NCBI GenBank assembly: GCA_948471525.1
Contig: CAOKSY010000007.1
Location: forward strand, 24,462-88,461
Reading direction: 5' to 3'
DNA length: 64,000 nt
Origin: an uncultured Clostridia bacterium
GTDB taxonomy: Bacteria; Bacillota; Clostridia; Christensenellales; UBA3700
In this document: in pieces, positions 51,557 through 62,000 of the stretch
Layout: the number at the start of each line of letters is the position of its first letter
How positions within the stretch are numbered: position 1 is the first letter of the stretch
The notes under the pieces: model-generated
Seen by the model: only the letters and a program-made list of their open reading frames with translations
What the model was told of the DNA's origin: nothing
The model's database searches: none
Position numbers and translations under genes: made by a program

Positions 51557-52186
51557 ATGAATTATGCGGTACTGGTAGATCTCAACAGTATGAGACTTTC
51601 GTACGACAGTTTTTCCAAGGCTATTGCTCAGATAGACGGCAAGATTGCCTATGCAAAACTATACGGTTACAACAACAAAAGGAACAACGATTTCAATAAT
51701 TTTATCAAGACTTACGGCGTAGAAGTCGCTTTGCCTGTCAGCAACAGGAAGAAGGTAAGAGTGGATATAAGGCAGGTAATTGACGCCGTTATCATTGCCT
51801 GTACGCACAAGAACGTCGACGCTTTCTTTATTATCTGCAGCGAACTCGACAGCATAGCTATGATAAACGCGCTCAAGAAACTGGGCAAGAAAGTTGTGCT
51901 CGGAATTCAATCTCCCACCTTTTTGGCAGAGCAGTGCGACGGTTCGGTTATTCTCGAGCGTACGGTCGCGGACGGCGATAAGGCGGAAGAAAAGAGCGAA
52001 CCCGTCGAAGTGTCGGGCAGGGAATTTTTACCGTATACAGGCATAGAGGGTAAGAAGATCGACGAAATGGACACCGTCAAGCGCGAACTTCAACAGTTGA
52101 TCGACGAAAAAAAGCGCCGCAAGAGCGAGATAGAAATAGGGCAGAACGTGCTCCAACTCGACGATCTTTTAAAACAATATTTTTAA
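51557..52186 (+). CDS. NYN/LabA-like PIN-fold domain protein
   Basis: Protein of 209 residues. Residues about 1-140 fit the NYN (LabA/DUF88) nuclease-like fold: VLVDLNSMR with the first Asp, VDIRQVIDAVIIAC with the middle Asp, FFIICSELDSIAMINALKKLG corresponding to the S-G/E-D-x-D segment, and KVVLGIQ; the third block is cited only in part (CSELDS). Such domains are RNA nucleases or nucleotide-binding modules. A charged C-terminal helix (about 165-209, rich in Lys/Glu) may bind partners. GAGGAG precedes the ATG. Its control region has two TGAACA-n-TGTTCA palindromes, suggesting repression. Target RNA is unknown. The gene is monocistronic. Confidence 0.75.
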   Translation: MNYAVLVDLNSMRLSYDSFSKAIAQIDGKIAYAKLYGYNNKRNNDFNNFIKTYGVEVALPVSNRKKVRVDIRQVIDAVIIACTHKNVDAFFIICSELDSIAMINALKKLGKKVVLGIQSPTFLAEQCDGSVILERTVADGDKAEEKSEPVEVSGREFLPYTGIEGKKIDEMDTVKRELQQLIDEKKRRKSEIEIGQNVLQLDDLLKQYF

Positions 52187-52276
52187 GAGTGAACCGAAAA
52201 CATTTTGACTTACGGTATTTGTATTCGATAAATTGACTGTCTCAAAGTCGATCGTTCATATTTTTATGTAAAAAAC

Positions 52277-52297
52277 AGCCGTCCTATCGGGACGGCT
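52277..52297. terminator. bidirectional terminator
   Basis: AGCCGTCC and GGACGGCT form an 8-bp stem with a 5-nt loop between the convergent NYN and ilvN genes. The minus strand side is followed by a T-run. Confidence 0.82.
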
Positions 52298-52331
52298 TGT
52301 CGTTATATTAAATTAATATATTCGGAATATA

Positions 52332-52832
52332 TTATACGCCTCTTTCGATTGCGGTGATACCGGTACGGCAGACTTTTGAGATTGCAAAATGTTTGTCTTT
52401 CTGCGCATCGGCGAGTTCCTTCATATAGCTGTCGATCTTATCGGACGTGCCGGTAAGTTCAAAGATCATAGACTTTTCAGTCACGTCGACAACGATCGCG
52501 CCGTATCTGTCCGACAGCTCGATGACAAATTTATCAAAGAAATTTCCGTCCGTCGTGAGTATTTTTACCAAAGAAAGCTCGCGGTAAACGCTTTGGCCTT
52601 CTTTAAGAGCGCGTACGCTGACCACTTCTTCGAGTTTTTGAGTCTGGCTTATAATCTGCGCAAGTCCCGATTCGTCGCTCTGCGCGACTACCGTAATTCT
52701 TGAGATATGCGGGTCGTCTGTAGTACTCACGGAGAGAGAATCTATATTAAAGCCTCTTCTTCCGAAGAGCGAAGATATTCTCGCCAGTACGCTGGAATTG
52801 TTTTTCACTACGATAGAAATTACGTTTTTCAT
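52332..52832 (-). CDS. ilvN: acetolactate synthase small (regulatory) subunit
   Basis: Protein of 166 residues. The N-terminal ACT domain shows VLARISSLFGRRGFNIDSLSV, a family hallmark that senses valine (21 residues; key parts LFGRRGFNIDSL). The C-terminal domain has LVKI...IVELSDRYGAIVVDV. It binds and activates the large catalytic subunit and gives feedback inhibition of branched-chain amino acid synthesis. No ilvB is next to it, so it is an orphan here. I start at ATG 52832 with GAGAGG upstream; a longer frame adds 20 residues over the promoter. A TTGATT / TATAAT promoter lies at 52864-52892. No T-box was seen. Confidence 0.92.
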   Translation of the reverse strand: MKNVISIVVKNNSSVLARISSLFGRRGFNIDSLSVSTTDDPHISRITVVAQSDESGLAQIISQTQKLEEVVSVRALKEGQSVYRELSLVKILTTDGNFFDKFVIELSDRYGAIVVDVTEKSMIFELTGTSDKIDSYMKELADAQKDKHFAISKVCRTGITAIERGV

Positions 52833-52863
52833 TTTATTCCTCTCTTTGTTGACTATAGTTAAT

Positions 52864-52892
52864 ATTATACATTCGGATCGATCAAAAATCAA
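52864..52892 (-). promoter_or_regulatory. sigma-A promoter of ilvN
   Basis: On the minus strand, TTGATT (52887-52892), a 17-bp spacer and TATAAT (52864-52869) with TG just upstream. Confidence 0.75.
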
Positions 52893-52914
52893 TAGATTTG
52901 ATTAAATTAGATCG

Positions 52915-54666
52915 TCAGCCGTTCTGGAATTGCGAATTGTAGAGTTGATGATAGAATCCCTTTTTTGCAATAAGTTCTTCGTGATTGCCTTGTTCGATAA
53001 TATTTCCGTCTTTCATCACCAGTATCACGTCGCATTCTCTTATCGTCGACAGTCTGTGGGCGACGATGAACGACGTTCTGCCTTGCATTATCGTATAGAA
53101 GGTCTGCTGTATCTTCATTTCCGTACGGGTGTCGATAGAGGATGTTGCCTCGTCGAGTATCAGCATCGGCGGGTGAGTGAGCATTATGCGCGCTATACAC
53201 AGCAACTGTTTCTGTCCCTGCGACAGGTTGTCTCCGTTTTCGACTAGCATAGTATCGTACTTGTCGGGGAATTTATCGATGAAGTCGTGCGCGCCTGCAA
53301 GCTGAGCGGCGGTTATTATTTCTTCTTGCGTAGCGTCGGCTTTGCCGTAGGCGATATTGTCGCGTATAGTTCCCTCAAACAGCCAGCTTTCCTGCAGCAC
53401 CATTCCGAAATTATCTCTCAGGCTGTGTCTCGTGATAGAGCGAACGTCTTTGCCCGACACGCTTATGCTTCCGCCCGTCACGTCGTAAAAACGCATAAGC
53501 AGATTGATCAAAGTCGTCTTTCCGCAGCCGGTAGGTCCGACTATAGCGATCTTCTGACCTTTTTTGACGTTGAGATTGAGATTTTCGATGAGCGGCTTGT
53601 CTTCGACGTACCTGAATTTTACTCTCGACAGATCGAGAGCTCCGTCGCACTGTTCGAGTACTTCGTTGTCGGAATCGTCTTTTTCTTCCTCTTCGTCAAG
53701 CAGAGCAAAGATTCTCTTGGACGCCGCGACCGCCGACTGTATTTCCGTTATGACGCCTGTTATCTCGTTGAAAGGTTTGGTATATTGGTTTGCGTACATC
53801 AGGCAGACGGACAGATCGCCCACTTTGAGCAGAGGAGCGGAAAATCCCGTCTTAAAGCAGAGCAACGCTCCTACGATTCCCACGCTTGCGTATACCAAGT
53901 TATTGACAAAACGGGTACAAGGATTGATCAGCGCGCCGTAAAACTGCGATCTGAATCCGCATTTATAGAGTTGCGCGTTGAGTTCCGAGAATTCCGTTTG
54001 CTGTTCTTCCTCGCGGCAGAACGCCTGTACCAACTTATGTCCGGTAAAAACTTCCTCTACGTATCCGCTTATTTCGCCCCTCTTTACGGCCTGTTCGGCA
54101 AACGTAGAGTGCGAGCGCTTTGTTATAAAAGACGCGACAAACAGCGACAGGGGAGTGAGTACCAGTACTGACAGAGCGATTATCCAATTTATATAGAACA
54201 GCATTCCGATGGTCGCCGCGATTGTCATTACTCCGCTGAACAGCTGAGTAAATCCCTGCAGAAGTCCCTCGGATACTTGATCTATATCGCTGGATATCCT
54301 TGCGATAATGTCGCCTTGCTGTTTGGTATCGATATACTTGAGCGGAAGTTTGTTTATATGCGCAAAAAGTTGATTGCGGATATTACGCACCGTCTTGAAA
54401 GTCAGCGCGTTTGTAGATACTGTCAAAAGCCACTGCGCGAGCGCTCCGACTGCAATCATCGCAATCAGTATATATATATATTTAAATACTTTATCAAATT
54501 TAACTCCGCCTTCTATCATATCGTCTATCGCGTAGCCCGTCAAAAGAGGCACCAAAAGCGATACCGCTACAGAAACCATCGCGCAAATTATCGAGACGAC
54601 CGCAAGGGGAGCGTAAGGTCTGGTGTATGACACCAGTCTGAAAAGCGTAGATCTATTCTTCTTCAT
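52915..54666 (-). CDS. ABC exporter half-transporter, catalytic partner
   Basis: Protein of 583 residues: six membrane segments (about 15-315) and an ATPase domain (about 340-580). Walker A is GPTGCGKTT, Walker B with its Glu is LILDEATS, and the switch His is in VAHRLST, so this half keeps a full catalytic site. Its signature reads LSQGQ, not LSGGQ. This is the usual asymmetry of heterodimeric multidrug or lipid exporters (TM287/288, BmrCD type), where the partner holds the degenerate site. I start at ATG 54666 with AAAGGAGG upstream. It overlaps its partner by 14 nt, so both are translated together. Substrate is unknown. Confidence 0.92.
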   Translation of the reverse strand: MKKNRSTLFRLVSYTRPYAPLAVVSIICAMVSVAVSLLVPLLTGYAIDDMIEGGVKFDKVFKYIYILIAMIAVGALAQWLLTVSTNALTFKTVRNIRNQLFAHINKLPLKYIDTKQQGDIIARISSDIDQVSEGLLQGFTQLFSGVMTIAATIGMLFYINWIIALSVLVLTPLSLFVASFITKRSHSTFAEQAVKRGEISGYVEEVFTGHKLVQAFCREEEQQTEFSELNAQLYKCGFRSQFYGALINPCTRFVNNLVYASVGIVGALLCFKTGFSAPLLKVGDLSVCLMYANQYTKPFNEITGVITEIQSAVAASKRIFALLDEEEEKDDSDNEVLEQCDGALDLSRVKFRYVEDKPLIENLNLNVKKGQKIAIVGPTGCGKTTLINLLMRFYDVTGGSISVSGKDVRSITRHSLRDNFGMVLQESWLFEGTIRDNIAYGKADATQEEIITAAQLAGAHDFIDKFPDKYDTMLVENGDNLSQGQKQLLCIARIMLTHPPMLILDEATSSIDTRTEMKIQQTFYTIMQGRTSFIVAHRLSTIRECDVILVMKDGNIIEQGNHEELIAKKGFYHQLYNSQFQNG

Positions 54667-56419
54667 TGACGTCTTCCTCCTTTGCCGCCGCCGTTTCCTG
54701 AGGCGTTTTTTGTTGCGATTCATATATCTCTCGATATACTTCGCACTTCTCGAGCAGATCTCTGTGCGAACCTATGCCGGCTACTTCTCCTTTATCTAGG
54801 ACGATAATCTTGTCGGCGTTTTTGAGCGACGTCGCTCTCTGCGAAATTATTATCTTGGTAGTATCTTTCGGCAGATCGGAATTGAGCGCGCGCCTGAGAG
54901 CCAGATCGGTTGCAAAATCCAGCGCGCTCATACTGTCGTCGAGTATTATTATTTCCGGCGATCCGACGAGCGCTCTCGCGATAGAGAGGCGCTGTCTCTG
55001 TCCGCCTGAGAAATTTTTGCCCTTTTGCTGTACGGTCTCGTCGAGTTTGCCGCTCTTTTGCATGACAAAATCATATGCCTGTGCAGTCTTGAGCGCGGCG
55101 TAAATCTCATCGTCGCTCGCGTCTTTTTTGCGCCACTGCAAATTGCTTCTTATAGTTCCGCTGAAAAGCATTGCTTGCTGAGGCACGAGACCTATCTTGG
55201 AGCGAAGCTGTCTCAGGGGATATTTTTTAATATCTTCGCCGTTTATAAGAAGTTCGCCTTCGCTTACGTCGTAAAAACGGGGAATGAGATTTATCAGCGT
55301 GGATTTACCGCTTCCCGTACCGCCGATTATGCCTACCGTCTCGCCTTTGGCTATATCGACCGTGAGATTTTTGAGCGCATAGCCGCCTCCGCCGTACTGG
55401 AAGGATACGCTCTTGAAAGATATCGCGCTCGCGCCTTCGATTGGCTCGACGTCCGTATTGCCTTCGTCGGATACGCTAGATTGAGTGGTAAGCAGTTCGC
55501 TTACTCGCTTTGCCGAAGCGTAAGACTTGGAGAAGAGCACCGCCATATTTGCGACCACCACCAAGGCGAGCGAGATCTGTGTCATATAATTGATAAACGC
55601 GATCAGTTCGCCCTGCGTAAGTCCGCCTACGTTGATCTTTTTAGCGCCGAAGTAGAGAAGCGCGACTATCGCAAAATTTATTATCAGAAAAGTCAGAGGA
55701 TTGAGAAGCGCTGAAATCCTGCTTATCGCGATTACGCTCGAAGAATAATCTTCGGTCGCTTCTTCAAATCTCTTTTGCTCGCGTTCCTGTTCGGTAAATG
55801 CTCTCACGACTCTTATACCGCTCAGATCCTCGCGCGCTATCGACGTGATTTTGTCGAGCTTGCGTTGATTTTTGGTATACGCAGGCATAGTCTTCTTCAT
55901 TATCAGCCACAGCGCCAGAGCCACCAACGGAGCGGCTATGAGGAATATCCAGCTCATCGACGGCTTGAGAAGTATCGCCGATACCGTCGCACCTATTACC
56001 AAGAAGGGAGCGCGTATCGCAAGACGGATCAGCATCGCTACGCCGAGCTGAACTTGATTTATATCGCTGTTAAAGCGAGTTATCATAGACGACGTGCCGA
56101 ATTTATCCGTTTCGCTCATCGAAAGCATATTTATGTGCATAAAGAGTACGTTGCGAAGTTCCGTGCCGAAGCCCTGCGAACATCTTGACGCTACGTATTG
56201 GCAGAATAGCGCGGCAGCCAGTCCCACTACGGCGAGCAAGACGAGGACTCCGCCCATTTTGAAAATATAGCCGATGTCTTCGTTGGCTATGCCCACGTCG
56301 ATAATCTTTGCCATCACGACGGGTACTATCAATTCAAAGATCGCTTCGAGCAGCTTGAATATAGGTCCCAGGATAAGATGTTTTTTGTACTTCTTGAGAT
56401 ATTTGTACAGATTTGACAT
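54653..56419 (-). CDS. ABC exporter half-transporter, degenerate-site partner
   Basis: Protein of 588 residues with six membrane segments (about 15-310) and an ATPase domain (about 335-570). Walker A is GGTGSGKST and the signature is FSGGQ, but Walker B ends LDDS (Asp in place of catalytic Glu) and the switch His is Gln (IISQRATS). These two changes mark the non-hydrolysing site of heterodimeric exporters. The FSGGQ signature of this half serves the catalytic site of the partner at 52915. It is first in the two-gene operon. The Glu-rich C-terminal tail is not conserved. No regulator gene adjoins, so the drug or lipid substrate cannot be guessed. Confidence 0.92.
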   Translation of the reverse strand: MSNLYKYLKKYKKHLILGPIFKLLEAIFELIVPVVMAKIIDVGIANEDIGYIFKMGGVLVLLAVVGLAAALFCQYVASRCSQGFGTELRNVLFMHINMLSMSETDKFGTSSMITRFNSDINQVQLGVAMLIRLAIRAPFLVIGATVSAILLKPSMSWIFLIAAPLVALALWLIMKKTMPAYTKNQRKLDKITSIAREDLSGIRVVRAFTEQEREQKRFEEATEDYSSSVIAISRISALLNPLTFLIINFAIVALLYFGAKKINVGGLTQGELIAFINYMTQISLALVVVANMAVLFSKSYASAKRVSELLTTQSSVSDEGNTDVEPIEGASAISFKSVSFQYGGGGYALKNLTVDIAKGETVGIIGGTGSGKSTLINLIPRFYDVSEGELLINGEDIKKYPLRQLRSKIGLVPQQAMLFSGTIRSNLQWRKKDASDDEIYAALKTAQAYDFVMQKSGKLDETVQQKGKNFSGGQRQRLSIARALVGSPEIIILDDSMSALDFATDLALRRALNSDLPKDTTKIIISQRATSLKNADKIIVLDKGEVAGIGSHRDLLEKCEVYREIYESQQKTPQETAAAKEEDVNEEE

Positions 56420-56556
56420 AAATTCCTTTTCCTTTATTGACTATCGATATAAATTAATATAAAATATTATATAATCACATTTATGATTATGCAACAGATT
56501 AAACATAATTATATTATAAACGTTGCCCGAAAAGGGTAAAAAAGGACTTTTTGAGT

Positions 56557-58440
56557 ATGAAAGACGGATTTATAAAGTGCGGCGCGGCTACCGTGGAGAT
56601 CACGGTCGGGGACTGTTGCGCCAATGCAAAGAGAATAGTCGAAAAGATCGATAGCGCGGCAAAAGAGGGGATAAAACTTCTTGCGCTGCCCGAACTGTGC
56701 GTGTGCGGCTATACCTGCGGAGATATGTTGCTGTACGATTCGCTTCTTGACTCGGCGGAAAAAGCGGTCGAGTATATTCTCAAGGAGACGAAGCATATCG
56801 ACGTGGCGGCGGTTATTGGCGCGCCGGTGAGAAGAGAGCATAAACTTTTTAATTGCGCCGTAGTCATCTACAAAGGCGAGATATTGGGTATTGTGCCAAA
56901 GATAAATATTCCCAATTACGGAGAATTCTATGAAGGCAGATACTTTGCTTCCGGCGCAGGCGAAGACGGAGAGGTTCAATTTGCCGGCGTAGCGGTACCT
57001 TTCGGCAGTATGATATTTGAAAATACGTTTTTAGGCGATTATTCTTTCGGAGTTGAGATATGCGAAGATCTGTGGGCGGCGCAGTCTCCGTCCGTAGATC
57101 TGACTGTCAACGGCGCTAGGATAATCGTCAATATATCGGCAAGCGACGAGATCGCAGGCAAGTGCGATTATAGGCGCAATTTGATTATCGCGCAGTCGGG
57201 AAAACTGGATTGCGGATATATATATGCAGGCGCGGGATACGGAGAGTCTACGACTGATATGGTATTTGCAGGTCACGATCTGATAGCCGAGTGCGGCAAT
57301 ATTTTGGCGGAAAACCAGCTCTTTACAGACGAGACAGCGGTGACGGATATAGACGTCAAAAGAATTACTTTCGAGAGAAGAAAGAAAAACGCAGATCTGT
57401 ACAGTAATAGAATAATGAAGATATATTTCGATCAAAAACTTCAGGCGGACAAACTCACCCGTCGGTTTTCTCCGTCGCCTTTCGTGCCCGAGGAAGAGAG
57501 TAAGAGGAGCGAAAGATGCGAGTTGATACTCAATATACAGTCGAGCGGACTAAAAAAACGTATTGCGCATACGAGGGCGAAAAAACTCGTCGTCGGTCTA
57601 TCCGGCGGTCTTGACAGCGCGCTTGCTCTGTTGGTTATGACAAAAGCCGTCGATATGCTTGGCAGGGATCGCAAAGATATATTGGCTGTGACTATGCCTT
57701 GCTTCGGCACCACCAAGAGGACGAAATCCAACGCAGAGATATTGGCGAACGGACTTGGATCGGATTTTTGCACAGTGGATATTACACGTTCAGTTGAGAG
57801 ACATTTTGAGGATATAGGTCAATCAAAGGAGGATCTGGACGTTACTTTTGAGAACGCGCAGGCGAGAGAACGCACGCAGGTGCTTATGGATATCGCCAAT
57901 AAATGCGGAGGGCTTGTAGTGGGTACAGGCGATCTGTCCGAACTTGCTTTGGGTTGGGCTACTTACAACGGAGACCATATGTCGATGTACGGAGTAAATG
58001 CCTCCATCCCCAAGACGTTGGTCAGATATTTGGTAAAATATTATGCGGATACCTGCGAAGAAAAGAATGTCAAGAAGGCACTTTACGATATACTCGATAC
58101 GCCCGTAAGTCCGGAACTTCTTCCTGCGGACGGAGACGAAATCTCCCAACAGACGGAAAATATAGTCGGTCCGTACGAGCTTCACGACTATTTTCTATAT
58201 TACGTCGTTAGATGGGGATATCCGCGCGAAAAGGTGCAGAGGATAGCCAAAGAGACTTTTGCGGATAAGTATAGCGAAGAAGAGATAGATAAATGGCTTG
58301 ACAATTTCTTCAGAAGATTTTTTGCCCAACAGTTCAAACGCTCCTGTATGCCGGACGGTCCGAAGGTCGGCAGCGTTTCGCTTTCGCCGAGAGGAGATTT
58401 CCGCTTACCCAGCGATTTCGCAGTTCCGACAAAAGAGTAG
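56557..58440 (+). CDS. nadE: glutamine-dependent NAD(+) synthetase
   Basis: Protein of 627 residues. An N-terminal nitrilase-type glutaminase domain (about 1-290) has the Glu in LALPELCVCGYT, the Lys in GIVPKINIPNYGEF and the Cys in GVEICEDLW. The C-terminal NAD synthetase domain (about 310-620) has the PP-loop SGGLDSALAL. It amidates nicotinate adenine dinucleotide to NAD with ammonia from glutamine. I start at ATG 56557 with AAAGGA upstream; a TTG two codons earlier is close enough to the same site to be an alternative. Single-gene unit with terminator at 58479. Length fits the long NadE of many Clostridia. Confidence 0.95.
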   Translation: MKDGFIKCGAATVEITVGDCCANAKRIVEKIDSAAKEGIKLLALPELCVCGYTCGDMLLYDSLLDSAEKAVEYILKETKHIDVAAVIGAPVRREHKLFNCAVVIYKGEILGIVPKINIPNYGEFYEGRYFASGAGEDGEVQFAGVAVPFGSMIFENTFLGDYSFGVEICEDLWAAQSPSVDLTVNGARIIVNISASDEIAGKCDYRRNLIIAQSGKLDCGYIYAGAGYGESTTDMVFAGHDLIAECGNILAENQLFTDETAVTDIDVKRITFERRKKNADLYSNRIMKIYFDQKLQADKLTRRFSPSPFVPEEESKRSERCELILNIQSSGLKKRIAHTRAKKLVVGLSGGLDSALALLVMTKAVDMLGRDRKDILAVTMPCFGTTKRTKSNAEILANGLGSDFCTVDITRSVERHFEDIGQSKEDLDVTFENAQARERTQVLMDIANKCGGLVVGTGDLSELALGWATYNGDHMSMYGVNASIPKTLVRYLVKYYADTCEEKNVKKALYDILDTPVSPELLPADGDEISQQTENIVGPYELHDYFLYYVVRWGYPREKVQRIAKETFADKYSEEEIDKWLDNFFRRFFAQQFKRSCMPDGPKVGSVSLSPRGDFRLPSDFAVPTKE

Positions 58441-58478
58441 TCTCATATCGTCGAAATTATATATTAAGATATCTACAG

Positions 58479-58516
58479 AAAGTCCTACAGATCTATTTGA
58501 TCGTAGGGCTTTTTTA
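58479..58516 (+). terminator. intrinsic terminator of nadE
   Basis: AAGTCCTAC pairs with GTAGGGCTT (one wobble) around a loop that itself can pair (AGATC/GATC); TTTTTT follows. Confidence 0.88.
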
Positions 58517-58615
58517 TTTGCCGGTTTATTTTTACTTTCATTATGTCCAGATAAATATTACGATATTTAAATTCTGTAATTCTGATTTCTCATCTGTTAT
58601 TCTATCATATTATAT

Positions 58616-58765
58616 GTCATCTCGACCAACATCGGTTGTCATCTCGACCGAAGCGGAGAGATATAATCCGATATTTTGTCATTGACGCTCGCACGAGACG
58701 CATCTGCTTGCTCGCTATGCCGTCGCTTCGCTCCTTACGACCAACGTGGAGAAATCTCGACCTAT
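58616..58765. repeat. GTCATCTCGACC repeat element
   Basis: GTCATCTCGACC occurs at 58616-58627 and 58638-58649, the second continuing GAAGCGGAGAGAT. GAGAAATCTCGACC lies near 58750. These resemble the element at 16474-16541, so the same non-coding repeat family appears in two intergenic sites. Confidence 0.55.
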
Positions 58766-58872
58766 TAAAATATATAATAAAAGCACATTTCTTATCATAA
58801 CCGATATTTATCTTACTTAGAATTATGTAAAATTAAAAACAAAAATGTCGACATATCTCGATAATTTCCAAG

Positions 58873-59014
58873 AAATGTATAGTTTTCCTGACCCAAGGAA
58901 TTTATACAAAATACGTAGTTTTTAACGATAATTCTACACAATAAGTATACTCCAAAGCCCCTGTCGAATTCAATAATAAACGGTCAATAAATGTATACCT
59001 TTCCTGACATAGGA
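58873..59014 (+). promoter_or_regulatory. duplicated leader motif with TCCT/AGGA hairpin
   Basis: Two copies of ATGTATA-nn-TTTCCTGAC followed by AGGA: 58875-58898 and 58991-59014. Each can form a small hairpin (TCCT with AGGA). The second copy is 20 nt before the giant gene's ATG and could sequester its AGGA. The copies are 116 bp apart. Confidence 0.5.
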
Positions 59015-59033
59015 TAAAAAGAGGTAAAAATAG

Positions 59034-62000
59034 ATGGAAAGAAAGAGAAGAAAGGGTGGATATTTTCTTTTGACCGTAGGCTTAATGGTGTGCTTGATAG
59101 CGACAAGTATGGCATGTCTTTATGCGCCGAGAAACAGCGCTGACGCAGTGTCGTCAGACGCTCAGACTACAGGCATAGGCAATATATTATTAAATAATTA
59201 CGAGAGCAAAGACAAAAAATTTAACGGCAATCAGTTGGATAAACTATACGCTCAGATAACGGGTATAGCAAATGCAACGTACGCGGACGTAGTTACTGCC
59301 GCGGGAGCGACAAAGACAAGCGCGGATTTCAGAGATCCGAATAATACACAGACAAGCGGAAAGCTCATTACGTTGGAGTTCGGTACGGATACGGATAATG
59401 AAGACAATCCAATGGTATGGAACGCAGTCTATCTGTCGACCAACAAATCGGGAGATCCTATACTTACGCTTTGGATGGCTCAATCTAGTGAGACCGCGCA
59501 ATGGAATAAGTATTCTGACCCTAGTAGCAGCAGCACATATCCGTCCAATATGTACGGCAACAGTTATATCCGTACCGAGGTACTCAATAATACCGGCACG
59601 TATTATGCGGATAGAAACGGTAAAGACCCGACTACCTATACGCAGACAAGCACTCACAAATATGCAAAATTCACGTCGCCGTCGGCGGTGGGAAGTTTAA
59701 CGGAATTTATAGACGAACCTGCCAAAGTAGAGTGGCAGGAAAACCTTATCTCTCATTTGCACAATGATTATCCTTATGATTTCAATAATGACGCATACGG
59801 CAACGTAGGTTCGGACGGCGGAGATAATAACGCCAACTGGTGCAGCGGAATGGTCAACTATTACGGAAAGGGTGATTATTCTGCGTGGCAGAATGATAAA
59901 CTGTGGCTGCCTGGAATGGCAGACGCAGGATGGCATAACGCTACCGAGAACGATTCCGGTCTTTGGCAGACATCCGAATTGGAAAGGGGCAACGCCTCCG
60001 GCGTTGACTCTTGGGTGCGTTCGGCCGATGAGTATCGCTACAGCTACGCACAAACGCTTTTAGCGGACGGCTCGGTTGGTAAGGGTCAGCTGACCACCGA
60101 CTCGTTTGCTGTACGCCCCGCGTTTCACTTGAATTTAAAGAAAGCGGAAGATAGTTCTGCAAGGACGTTAAATAATCCTCAAGACTGCCGAGATACTTAT
60201 ACAGGCAATCCCCTTACTCCCGAAAAAGCGACTTGGTACTCTGCAGTAAAGAAAGCTATAGAGGACGGGGATATTACCGAGACGTATTACAAAGATAATA
60301 CGGAATTATCGTCTGCGCCTATCAACGCGGGAACGTACACGATCAAATATACAATAAATGCCAACGCTCCGTATATGTGGTCGGATCAAAGTATGGGAGC
60401 GAAGACTATCACGTTTTCCATAGAGAAGAAAGCTATACCTTATCCCAAAGTGCAGGGGAGTTATAGCGAGAAATATAACGGAGCAGACGGAGTAGAATTC
60501 TATTTCGATAACTACGACTCTAAGTTGATGGAATTGAAATTTGAGGAAGAGTACGAGGGTGCATATCTGGACGATACAGCGTTGATGTTCAATGCGGTAG
60601 CGACGTATCAAGGCACGTACAATCTGAAAGCGACGCTAAAGGACGAAAAGAATTATCGATGGGAATCGCAACCCGAACTTAAGATAGAGATAACTCCTGC
60701 GGAGATATTAATAGACAGGATAGGCGAGGGAGAGGTAATAACGGCAACGTTTAAGCAGGATAAGTATATAGATATCAAGTTATCTGCGGTAAACGGGGAC
60801 AAGGTAATAGGAGACGACGTTGTAGCCGTAAACGTGTATATAATGCACAGCGGAAGCGAGATAGTACTCAACGGAGACGGAGAAGAAGGGGAGATAAATT
60901 TAAAGACGAGAGTATACGACTATTTGAGAAGGAAACTCAAGACGGGACAGTTGCCGTCTGACAGCGAGTATGAATTGAAAGTAAAGTCGCTGAACAAGAA
61001 CTATACGGTTGAGTTGAAGAATACAACGACGTTAAAGATAATGCCTAAAGGCAAGATAACCAACATACAGTGGGAACTGTATGAAGGGGAAAATATGTTG
61101 GACGATTCGTATATAACTGAATTGACGGAGACCGAAGACAAGACGTACGGAGGGAAGATAGGATACAACGGGAAAGGATATGAATTCAGAGTGCAGTATC
61201 CGGACACGTATACGTTGGATGAAAGTTACGGCAACAACGGTTATTTGCTCGAGAAGATGAGCGGAGAAGGAAGCGAGAACGGCAAGGACGCAGGAACGTA
61301 TAGGACGTCTATAAAACTGAGTAACGGACAGATATACGGAATAGTATGGACGATAGACAAGGCGAAGTTCAACCTATCCGACGTCAAGTGGCAGAACAAC
61401 GGCAAGATAGAGTATACGGGAAGCCAAGTAAGTCTAACGCTTGAGAACTTGCCCGACGGATTAATAGCGCAGTCCTATGAGAGAAACACGGGAACAGACG
61501 TGGACAGTTACGGACCGGCAACGGTACACTTCGGACTTGCAAGCGGCTATGATCCCAACAACTATATTATCCCCGTACCTACGTATACGAACGGAGTAGC
61601 GGACAGTACAAATCCGGACGCGTATATAGGCTCGTTTGAATGGGAAAAGGAATGGGAGATAACGCAAGCAATAATAAAAGTAGGCAAGGGAGACTGGAAG
61701 AACGCGCAGAACAGCGACGAGGCAAATCCGTTCTCATACAAGGTATTGAGCGATCCTAGAGCAGAAGGAGTGGTAGAGTACGTATACTACGAGACGGACA
61801 GGAACGGCAATCCCATAGATATAACCAAGCCTTTGCAACTCAGCGACATAACAGTATCCGCAACGGAGAAGAAGAATTATATAGCAGTGCCGAGCATAAA
61901 GGCGGGATTTGAGAACAACTATAAGTTCCCCGACGGCTTGACGGATAAAGACAGATATTCTCCAGTATTCGAGATAGGCGGCGGCTCGACTGCAGTAGAG

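Larger units (their letters stand above)
58517..59033. other. 517-nt non-coding region upstream of the giant surface protein
   Basis: No gene seen. It contains GTCATCTCGACC repeats (58616 and 58638) with a complementary GGAGAAATCTCGACC end near 58749-58763, then an AT-rich part with two copies of an ATGTATA-nn-TTTCCTGAC motif (58875 and 58991). The second copy lies just before the ribosome site of the giant gene. Confidence 0.6.

Noticed and set aside
52833..52914. T-box leader before ilvN
   Set aside because: The gap is short and shows only a promoter and ribosome site; no T-box sequence or antiterminator is visible.
58616..58765. Attachment site or integron-like recombination array
   Set aside because: There is no integrase, no tRNA gene and no cassette structure; the sequence matches a dispersed short repeat instead.
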